This document shows, piece after piece, positions 1-5,288 of a stretch of 5,899 nt of DNA. Both the position numbers and the translations under genes were made by a program. The stretch spans positions 1-5,899 of the forward strand of contig JAAAOD010000143.1 of NCBI GenBank assembly GCA_009908535.1. Direction: 5' to 3'. Every line of letters begins with the position of its first letter. Position 1 is the first letter of the stretch. The notes beneath the pieces were generated by a model. The model searched no databases, had not been told where the DNA came from, and saw only the letters and a list, made by a program, of their open reading frames with translations. This DNA comes from Verrucomicrobiota bacterium. GTDB lineage: Bacteria; Verrucomicrobiota; Verrucomicrobiia; Opitutales; Oceanipulchritudinaceae.

Positions 1-533
1 GTGCCCGCGTCGATGCCTGAAAGGTCGAAGACGGCGGTACGCGCCCCGAGGACCTGATCGGCATCGGGTGCCTGAAAACCGGTCCCGTTGCGCGGGAATT
101 CATGGCTCAGAATCTCCGTCAGATTCGGGTCCCCGAGAATGTCGACGCCGTTGCCTGTGGATTGCGGCTCGCCCGCGAGGAGCATGACCCGCAAACCGCT
201 CCAGACACGGATGGCGCGCTGAAAGAGATCCAGCTCGACCGCGTAGGCCCCGGCGTCGGCCGGGACCGTGCCGACCTGCTGGTAAATGTACCCATTACGG
301 TTGGCCACCGAGCCCACCTGGCTTTGCGTCGTGAAATGATTGATACGAAGATAAACGTACTCGCTGTAGTTGCCGGAGGCCGTGGTGTTCTCGAACCACT
401 CGGGAACGTCGAAGGAGAGTTCGTTATCTTCGAGGGGGGGGGAGCTGAAATCACCGTTGGTGATGAAAAGGCCCTGCCCGTGCAAGGGCAGGGCCGCTCC
501 CAGACTCAAGGCAAGGAGAAAGCGTGGATTCAT
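1..533 (-). CDS. Secreted jelly-roll-like protein, 3' end missing
   Basis: The frame is open from the ATG at 533-531 to the window edge, giving 177 residues plus two bases of the next codon; the C-terminus is outside. Residues 1-20 are a signal peptide (MNPRFLLALSLGAALPLHGQ), so the protein is exported. The mature part begins with ITNGDFSSP and continues with PEWFENT, GYIYQQVGTV and an alternating hydrophobic pattern (YAVELDLFQRA). I associate this N-G-D-F / Y-I-Y-Q layout with beta-sandwich modules of verrucomicrobial surface proteins, many of which end in a PEP-CTERM tail; that tail cannot be checked here. The start lies 27 bases after the GH30 stop with no terminator between, so the two are probably co-transcribed. 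No Shine-Dalgarno is visible; the bases before the ATG are C-rich (TATCCCCTG). A run of nine Gs (434-442 on the plus strand) encodes part of residues 31-34. The function is unknown; glycan binding is a guess from context. Confidence 0.8.
   Translation of the reverse strand, partial: MNPRFLLALSLGAALPLHGQGLFITNGDFSSPPLEDNELSFDVPEWFENTTASGNYSEYVYLRINHFTTQSQVGSVANRNGYIYQQVGTVPADAGAYAVELDLFQRAIRVWSGLRVMLLAGEPQSTGNGVDILGDPNLTEILSHEFPRNGTGFQAPDADQVLGARTAVFDLSGIDAG
434..442. repeat. Nine-base G/C homopolymer inside a coding region
   Basis: The plus strand has nine consecutive G (nine C in the coding strand) within codons 31-34 of the partial secreted gene, encoding Ser-Pro-Pro-Leu. It is the longest homopolymer I noticed in the window. 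At nine C the frame is intact from the signal peptide onward. A gain or loss of one base would move translation out of frame just after the signal peptide. Confidence 0.9.
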
Positions 534-550
534 CAGGGGATAAGATTCAT

Positions 551-571
551 CAATGAATGATCAGAAGGAAT
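551..571. repeat. Imperfect 19-base repeat, copy A
   Basis: On the plus strand this reads CAATGAATGAT, then CA, then GAAGGAAT. Copy B at 3828-3846 has the same 11 and 8 bases joined directly, without the CA. Copy A overlaps the GH30 stop codon (561-563) and lies 18 bases upstream of the next start. It also contains ATTCAT-CA-ATGAAT (545-558 with its flank), whose loop is too short to make a good hairpin. It may be a relic of duplication or a chance low-complexity match. Confidence 0.5.
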
Positions 572-2927
572 TCCAGCCCGTCGCATAGTTCCAATGCCAC
601 GGGGCGATGTCCTGGTTGGTCCAGAGCCAGCCGCCGTCCGGGGCGAAGGAGTAGAGGTAGGTGCTCTCGTCGATGGAGAAGTTCGGCAGGTACACCCATG
701 TCTCGCTGCCGTAATGATAATAGAACGGCTTTGTGACGAAGATCGGGCCGTCTTCCGCGGAGCCGCTGCGACCGAGCCAGTGGGTGTTCTGGCCGTTATC
801 CAGCTTGTCGACCGTGGGGGTGGGGCCGCCTTCCCCGAGTTCCGTAACAACGGTCACGGCGGAAAGAAGCGGGGCTTCGACCGGTTCCCCGGCGGCGTTG
901 CTGCCGACGTATGCGAGGTCCATCGTCGCGGAGGTCACATAAGTGTGCTGATCACCGGCTTCGAGGCCTCCCGGCAGGTTCTGATAATCCATGACAATGT
1001 TTTTCGGACGGGAACCGTAATTGATGAAGACGCTCACCAGCTCGCTCTGGTCGGGGGCCATGTAGGAAGTGCCCATGACCCCGAGCAGGTCGTCGGCCCC
1101 GGTCTGTTCGACGCGGGTGTAGCCCGGCCGGATGAAGCGGGTGAAGTTCCCGTAAGCCCACATCGTTTTGTTGGGCTCGGCCGTTCCACCGGTCTTCAGG
1201 TCAAAGTTCGAATCGGCGGTAAGCCAGACCAGCTCGAAACGGTTGCGCTGGTTGTAGCGCTCCTGCTCCATGGAGGTCCAGTAGGACCATGAAGTGACGT
1301 TGGCGTACTTCAGGTCGCTATGGACGATTTTCGCCTGGTGCATGGCGATGTCGAGGTAGCCGCCGGGACGGCCCTCGAGAATGTCGAGAATGCCGAGGAG
1401 GCTGTATTCCGTCTGCGCCAGCTCGAGGCCGAATTCATCGGCAAGCGCGGTCGCGTCTTCCCGACCGGTGCGGATTTCTTCGCTGGTATTGTTCACCCAG
1501 TAGGCGTGGTAACTCACGATCGGGGCCACATTGGCAAGGTCCCCCACGTAGCTTGCGCTCTGCGGGTCGAACAGGTCGTGGATGACTTCCTCGGCGGGTT
1601 CGGGATCGCTTTCCTCGAGGAGATGGTCGATCCTCCCGGCTTCGGCGAGGAAGATCTCCGAATTGTCGAGATTCCGTTCTTCAATGGAAGTGTCGAGTTC
1701 GCGGACGAGCCGCGCGATTTCCTCGTTGGTCCATGGGGAGCCGTCCTGGCCGGGATCCTCCCAGTCGTATTGCGGCTCGTTCACCGGGCTGATGTAATCG
1801 AAGGTGATGCCTTTCTCCGTCTCGAAATGGTGGGCCACCTCGGCGAGGTAGTCGGCGAAATCCCCGTAATGGTCATCGGCGAGATTGGATTGGAGGCCGT
1901 GGCCTTCATCCGGATAACTGAGCCCGTTGATCGTGTACTGGACCGGGGGCGATACGGCGAAGCCGACGAATTCCTCCACGCCATATTCGGCCGCTTTTTC
2001 GAGGAACCAGTTCTGTCCCTGCTGCCGGTCCCAGTCGTAGGTCAGTTCATCGGTGAGGAAGCCCTCCGTGCGGCGTTGTTCAAGGTCAATCCCGCTGTCG
2101 AACCCGAGCTGGGCGGAACCGGAACCGATGTAGTAGCGCCACCGCGACAAGCCGATGCCGAGGGGATTGCCCTCCTCATCCATTTCCGTACTGAAGAGCC
2201 ATTCGGCGATTTTTTCCTTTTCCGCTTCCTCCCAGTATTCGCCGACAAATTCCACGTTCCATGCATCGGAGGCCCCGAACGAGCGGATGGTCTGGTGTTC
2301 GGTACCGGCATCCACGGTCACCGACAGCTCCTCGGTCGGGGTGGTGTAGGCCGCGTTCCCGGCGAGGTAGCCGCGATTTAGTTGATTATCGCCAAGGGTG
2401 TTGGCGGGTACCCCGGCGGAGGTGGTTCCCGCCTGCCAGCGTCCGACCACGAAATCGGTCAGCCATGTGGTGACGTTGCTGTTGAAACGGGACGGCGGCA
2501 CCGCCTGCCCGTCGGAGCCCACCCAGAGATCGCCGCCGTCACGAACAACGGCACCCACCGTGTAGGAGGTGCCCTCGGTGAGCGCGACCGGGCTGTCCAA
2601 TTCCACCCAGCGGCAGAAACTGGCATAGGGAGCCGCTTCTCCGGCGGGAACGGTCACCTTGGCGACTTCCTCGCCCGTGCCGGTGACGAACAGCCCCACT
2701 TCATGCTCGGCGGCAAGGCCGTCGCCATGGGCGTCGTAGAAACCGAGGTGGGTGATCTCGACATCCGGCGCCGCGACGAATTCAACGCCGACGATGCCGT
2801 CGAAGTTGTTCCGGTGGCTTCCGGGGTTGTACAAGTAGAGCGATTCGAAGGTTTCCGCCTGCAAGGCCGGAACGGCCGCGGAACCCATCGTCGCAAAGGC
2901 AAGAAACAATAGGGTGCGATTCCTCAT
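561..2927 (-). CDS. Secreted GH30-type glycoside hydrolase with N-terminal beta-sandwich and Trp-rich C-terminus
   Basis: A 788-residue exported enzyme predicted to hydrolyse beta-glycosidic bonds with retention of configuration. Residues 1-24 are a signal peptide ending ALQA. Residues about 25-165 resemble a DUF4082-like beta-sandwich (VGVEFVAAPDVEITHLGFYD; later PVALTEGTSYTVGA). The catalytic (beta/alpha)8 barrel spans about 203-605. It opens with QTIRSFGASDAW and GIGLSRWRYYIGSGSA, has SPVNEPQYDW with the likely acid/base Glu384, and AQTEYS with the likely nucleophile Glu507. A beta-domain follows to about 697 (TRFIRPGYTRVE, LVSVFINYGS), as in COG5520/GH30 enzymes. The last 80 or so residues are Trp/Tyr-rich and not part of GH30. 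The best-known relatives of this layout are endo-beta-1,6-galactanase-like and uncharacterised bacterial GH30 proteins; the subfamily and substrate cannot be settled here. It lies 55 bases after the PEP-CTERM gene, probably in one operon. The start is supported by the signal peptide. Confidence 0.9.
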   Translation of the reverse strand: MRNRTLLFLAFATMGSAAVPALQAETFESLYLYNPGSHRNNFDGIVGVEFVAAPDVEITHLGFYDAHGDGLAAEHEVGLFVTGTGEEVAKVTVPAGEAAPYASFCRWVELDSPVALTEGTSYTVGAVVRDGGDLWVGSDGQAVPPSRFNSNVTTWLTDFVVGRWQAGTTSAGVPANTLGDNQLNRGYLAGNAAYTTPTEELSVTVDAGTEHQTIRSFGASDAWNVEFVGEYWEEAEKEKIAEWLFSTEMDEEGNPLGIGLSRWRYYIGSGSAQLGFDSGIDLEQRRTEGFLTDELTYDWDRQQGQNWFLEKAAEYGVEEFVGFAVSPPVQYTINGLSYPDEGHGLQSNLADDHYGDFADYLAEVAHHFETEKGITFDYISPVNEPQYDWEDPGQDGSPWTNEEIARLVRELDTSIEERNLDNSEIFLAEAGRIDHLLEESDPEPAEEVIHDLFDPQSASYVGDLANVAPIVSYHAYWVNNTSEEIRTGREDATALADEFGLELAQTEYSLLGILDILEGRPGGYLDIAMHQAKIVHSDLKYANVTSWSYWTSMEQERYNQRNRFELVWLTADSNFDLKTGGTAEPNKTMWAYGNFTRFIRPGYTRVEQTGADDLLGVMGTSYMAPDQSELVSVFINYGSRPKNIVMDYQNLPGGLEAGDQHTYVTSATMDLAYVGSNAAGEPVEAPLLSAVTVVTELGEGGPTPTVDKLDNGQNTHWLGRSGSAEDGPIFVTKPFYYHYGSETWVYLPNFSIDESTYLYSFAPDGGWLWTNQDIAPWHWNYATGWNSF

Positions 2928-2934
2928 GATCGAT

Positions 2935-2943
2935 TGAGGTTAA
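2935..2943 (-). promoter_or_regulatory. C-rich leader motif TTAACCTCA before the GH30 start
   Basis: The coding strand carries TTAACCTCA seven bases before the GH30 ATG. The PEP-CTERM gene has TTAACCCCA at exactly the same distance. No purine-rich Shine-Dalgarno is present in this leader, which is otherwise pyrimidine-rich. The motif may mark a non-canonical translation-initiation region. With only two examples this is suggestive, not proven. Confidence 0.35.
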
Positions 2944-2982
2944 GGTTGGGTCGGGGGCTTGGGGAAAAGGAGAGGCTTTCTT

Positions 2983-3654
2983 CTAAGCGCGGCGCCTTTG
3001 CCGTACTACGAAAAACAGGGCAAGGGCACCGAAGGCTACCGCAGCCAGACCGGGTTCGGGAACGACCTGATAGCTCATCTCGGTGATGGAGAATCTTGGA
3101 GAGCTGGTGTAGATGCCGCCCCCATCATTCGGCACGGGAGCGATCATTAATGTCGAATCCGCCGAAGCATTCAGGTTGTCCAGATCCAAGGTGGCTGTTC
3201 CCGTCCAGTTTCCGTCGAGACGGAAGGAGAGGGTACCGCCGCTGTAGGAGATGTCCCGCAGGGAATTTGATGCAGTCGAATCCATGCCGGTGGCAAGAGG
3301 ATCGGCGGTGAATCCGGAGATCGTAACGTCCCCGCCGTACCATTTGAAAACGATCTGCGACAGGCCTACGTCGGAGGCGAAGTCCATTGAAATCCCTTCC
3401 GGAGTATTGGCACCCTCCCAATCGCGGGTGTCGACGGCATTGGGGTTGGATCCCCCTTCAACGCCGATAAAATTACCGGCGGTGGAAAACGTTGAGGAGG
3501 GGCTGCTGTCCACCATGGAGGTCATGGTTACTTTTCCATCTGGAGTTGTGTAAGTCGCCATGCCCGCCGTGTCCCCGGGAGTTATCAGACTCTGAGCAAA
3601 GCAGGCGGAGGTTCCTGCGCCGATGATTGCGGTGAGGAGAATGGTTTTTTTCAT
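2983..3654 (-). CDS. PEP-CTERM sorting domain protein
   Basis: A 223-residue exported protein. Residues 1-20 form a signal peptide (MKKTILLTAI... CFA, cleavage before QSL). The middle (about 21-195) is Ser/Thr/Gly/Asp-rich with beta-strand character (FKWYGGDVTISGF, GTLSFRLDGNWTGTATLDL) and matches no enzyme I recognise. The C-terminus is a textbook PEP-CTERM signal: VPEP at 198-201, a hydrophobic segment at about 203-217 (LAAVAFGALALFFVV), then a basic end RQRRRA. In known systems such tails are recognised by exosortase (EpsH/XrtA-like), which cleaves and sorts the protein to the cell surface or extracellular matrix; no exosortase is in this window. It is the first gene after a candidate terminator and promoter region and precedes the GH30 gene by 55 bases. 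A structural or glycan-binding surface role is inferred. Its composition looks less GC-rich than its neighbours by eye. Confidence 0.9.
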   Translation of the reverse strand: MKKTILLTAIIGAGTSACFAQSLITPGDTAGMATYTTPDGKVTMTSMVDSSPSSTFSTAGNFIGVEGGSNPNAVDTRDWEGANTPEGISMDFASDVGLSQIVFKWYGGDVTISGFTADPLATGMDSTASNSLRDISYSGGTLSFRLDGNWTGTATLDLDNLNASADSTLMIAPVPNDGGGIYTSSPRFSITEMSYQVVPEPGLAAVAFGALALFFVVRQRRRA

Positions 3655-3661
3655 AATAGTG

Positions 3662-3670
3662 TGGGGTTAA
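3662..3670 (-). promoter_or_regulatory. C-rich leader motif TTAACCCCA before the PEP-CTERM start
   Basis: The coding strand has TTAACCCCA ending seven bases before the ATG at 3654, matching the motif before the GH30 gene at 8 of 9 positions and at identical spacing. Over the full 16 bases before each ATG, 11 positions agree. No GGAGG-type ribosome site is present. It could be a recognised leader element or a shared bias. Confidence 0.35.
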
Positions 3671-3678
3671 TAGATTTC

Positions 3679-3708
3679 ATTAAAAGTTTATCAGAAGCAG
3701 ACGATGAA
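3679..3708 (-). promoter_or_regulatory. Candidate promoter for the PEP-CTERM/GH30 unit
   Basis: The stretch 3655-3710 is markedly AT-rich compared with the surrounding genes, as expected of a promoter. The best sigma70-like pair on the minus strand is TTCATC (3703-3708, only 3 of 6 consensus bases) and TTTAAT (3679-3684, 5 of 6), 18 bases apart. Initiation would fall around 3672, leaving a short leader. The -35 match is poor, so the position is tentative; GATAAA nearby is an alternative -10. Confidence 0.25.
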
Positions 3709-3727
3709 CTGAATGGGCGAAACTCGG

Positions 3728-3760
3728 AAAAACCCGCACGATTTTATGACCTCGACGGGG
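3728..3760 (-). terminator. Candidate intrinsic terminator after the sulfatase gene
   Basis: On the minus strand CCCCG (3756-3760) and CGGG (3733-3736) can pair. The stem continues inward by a T-G wobble, one bulged base and CGA/TCG around a loop of about ten bases, and five T (3728-3732) follow at once. This is the shape of a Rho-independent terminator, placed about 95 bases after the sulfatase stop and about 73 bases before the next start. The stem is short and imperfect. A second hairpin at 3786-3809 (eight pairs including one G-U, eight-base loop, no T run) lies between it and the stop and may contribute. Confidence 0.4.
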
Positions 3761-3785
3761 TTATCCGGTTGAAATGCAAGTGACC

Positions 3786-3809
3786 GAAAGGCAGGGAGGA
3801 ATGCCCTTC
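3786..3809 (-). other. Hairpin between sulfatase stop and candidate terminator
   Basis: On the minus strand GAAGGGCA and TGCCTTTC can form eight pairs (one G-U) around the loop TTCCTCCC. No T run follows, so it is not a classical terminator on its own. It might protect the 3' end of the sulfatase mRNA or simply reflect composition. Confidence 0.3.
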
Positions 3810-3827
3810 GCGGGGACGGTGTCGCTC

Positions 3828-3846
3828 CAATGAATGATGAAGGAAT
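3828..3846. repeat. Imperfect 19-base repeat, copy B
   Basis: The plus strand reads CAATGAATGAT directly followed by GAAGGAAT. Copy A at 551-571 has the same two blocks separated by CA. Copy B lies eight bases beyond the sulfatase stop, in the gap before the PEP-CTERM gene. Both copies therefore sit at the 3' end of a gene in this locus. Confidence 0.5.
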
Positions 3847-3854
3847 GATGCTGC

Positions 3855-5288
3855 TTACCGATCGATCCGACGCCACTCCTTGAGAGGTTCCCACTCCCCC
3901 TCTTCGTTTTTCCGGAGGGCCTGATCCCCGGAGGATCGCAACCATTGATGGAGGGAGGCGCGCAGCTCCTTCAGGATCCTCGCATAGTCCGGGTCGTCGA
4001 CCCGATTGGTGGTCTCGTACGGATCCTCGCGGAGGTCGTAAAGCTCTTCTTCCGGTTTGCGCGGGGCGAGGAAGCGGGCCTGCACGGGGGTGAGGTCGCC
4101 ATTTTTGTGGAGTTCGCGCATCTGCAGGAGGACGGGCCGGTTTTTCTCGTAGTAGTCCATGCCCGCGTCCCATGGGACCTCGGGCATGAAATTGCGGATG
4201 TACTTGTAGCGGTCGGTGGTGACGGCGCGGATGCAGTCGCCGACATTGTCGTGCCGGTCGCGGGCGGTGACGACGGCCTCGCGGGGCGCATAATCCGGAT
4301 CGGCGAGGAAGGGCCGCCCCTGCACCCAATCCGGGACGGGAGTTCCGGACAATTGCAGGATGGTGGCGACGAGGTCGACCCCGGTGACGAGGTCGTCGAC
4401 CACCAGTTGCCGCGGCACCGGACCGGGTCCTTTGATGAGCAGCGGACAGAGGATGCCGGGTTCGTAGAGGTAGCTTTTTCCGCGGACCTGGTTCTGCCCG
4501 TTGTCGCCGATGAAGATGAAGACGGTGTTTTCGGCGAGCCCCGCTTCCTCGTATTTGCGGAGAAGTTCGCCGGCCTGGCGATCGATGTACTGGACGGCGG
4601 AGAGCCGCAGCGCTTCGTCCTCGCGCACCAGGGGAGTATCCGGAAGGTAGGGGGGCAGGACGATTTTCTCCGCATCCACGGGGTTCGGGAGGCTTTCGCG
4701 CATGTCCGGCCAGCGCTCGCTGTACCAGCGGTGGCTGAGGGCGAGCTGGACCTGGTGGAAAACCGGTTGCCCGGGATGTTCCTCGCGGGCGGTGGCGAGG
4801 TCGGCGACATAATCGAAAAGGTATTGGCCCCTCCATCCCGCGAAGTTGACATCGACCTTGGTCCCGGCCGGTTCGATCCATTCGGAACCGAGGACGGTGA
4901 CATAGCCGTTGTCGCGGAGGAGGTGGGGCAGCGGGCGGATGCCTTCGGGTTGCGGATCCTTGATCCGGCTGCGGTGGTGCATGCCGCCGCTGGTCGTCTG
5001 GTAGACGCCCGTCATGAGGGCGGTGCGGCTGGCCGAGCACATCGGCGCGGTGGTGTAGAAGCGCGTGAATTTCGTACCTTGGCGGGCCAGCTGGTCGAGG
5101 TGGGGTGTGTCCAGCCACGGTTTGCCGTAGCAACCGAGATCAAGCGTCATGTCCTCCGCCATGAGGAGGACGATATTCGGCCGGTCCGGGACAGGGCCGT
5201 CCTGACCGGCAAGGTGCGAGCCCGCCGGCAGCAGAAAAGCCGCCGTCAGGGCGCCGCCGAGGAAGGGAAGTTTATGGCGATTCATCAT
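3855..5288 (-). CDS. Secreted type I (formylglycine-dependent) sulfatase
   Basis: A 477-residue exported sulfatase, normal length for the S1 family, predicted to hydrolyse sulfate esters or sulfamates on a glycan. The signal peptide is about 1-28 (MMNRHKLPFLGG... HLAG). Sulfatase features in order: RPNIVLLMAEDM with Glu45-Asp46 as metal ligands (ED in place of the commoner DD); LGCYGKPWLDTPHLDQLA; the signature PMCSASRTALMTG with Cys84 to be converted to formylglycine and Arg88; His186 in LALSHRWYS; GDNGQN with metal ligands Asp262-Asn263; Lys271 in RGKSYLYEPG; and the C-terminal subdomain RYKYIRN and EEELYDLREDPYETTN. The ED/LGCYG form is one I associate with the heparan-sulfatase-like S1 branch, but the substrate is not assignable. 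A formylglycine-generating enzyme or anSME must be encoded elsewhere. Its first ATG overlaps the upstream stop (17 bases), implying translational coupling. A second ATG follows directly and could also be used. Confidence 0.95.
   Translation of the reverse strand: MMNRHKLPFLGGALTAAFLLPAGSHLAGQDGPVPDRPNIVLLMAEDMTLDLGCYGKPWLDTPHLDQLARQGTKFTRFYTTAPMCSASRTALMTGVYQTTSGGMHHRSRIKDPQPEGIRPLPHLLRDNGYVTVLGSEWIEPAGTKVDVNFAGWRGQYLFDYVADLATAREEHPGQPVFHQVQLALSHRWYSERWPDMRESLPNPVDAEKIVLPPYLPDTPLVREDEALRLSAVQYIDRQAGELLRKYEEAGLAENTVFIFIGDNGQNQVRGKSYLYEPGILCPLLIKGPGPVPRQLVVDDLVTGVDLVATILQLSGTPVPDWVQGRPFLADPDYAPREAVVTARDRHDNVGDCIRAVTTDRYKYIRNFMPEVPWDAGMDYYEKNRPVLLQMRELHKNGDLTPVQARFLAPRKPEEELYDLREDPYETTNRVDDPDYARILKELRASLHQWLRSSGDQALRKNEEGEWEPLKEWRRIDR

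Noticed and set aside
545..558. Perfect inverted repeat ATTCAT-CA-ATGAAT between the GH30 and partial genes
   Set aside because: A two-base loop cannot form a useful hairpin, the arms are short and AT-rich, and no T run follows, so it is not called a terminator or an operator.
102..560. A 152-residue plus-strand open frame at the left end
   Set aside because: It is antisense to a frame that has a clear signal peptide and stays open to the window edge; the plus-strand product shows no domain.
1320..2381. A 353-residue plus-strand open frame antisense to the GH30 gene
   Set aside because: It lies over the conserved GH30 barrel with no recognisable motif, and is explained by third-position GC bias.
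2928..2982. Possible terminator between the PEP-CTERM and GH30 genes
   Set aside because: The gap is pyrimidine-rich with no stable inverted repeat, which fits read-through in one operon.
3691..5133. A 480-residue minus-strand open frame overlapping the sulfatase
   Set aside because: It is very rich in Arg and Pro, lies out of frame over a sulfatase with all its motifs intact, and has no recognisable domain. This is a typical GC-rich shadow frame.
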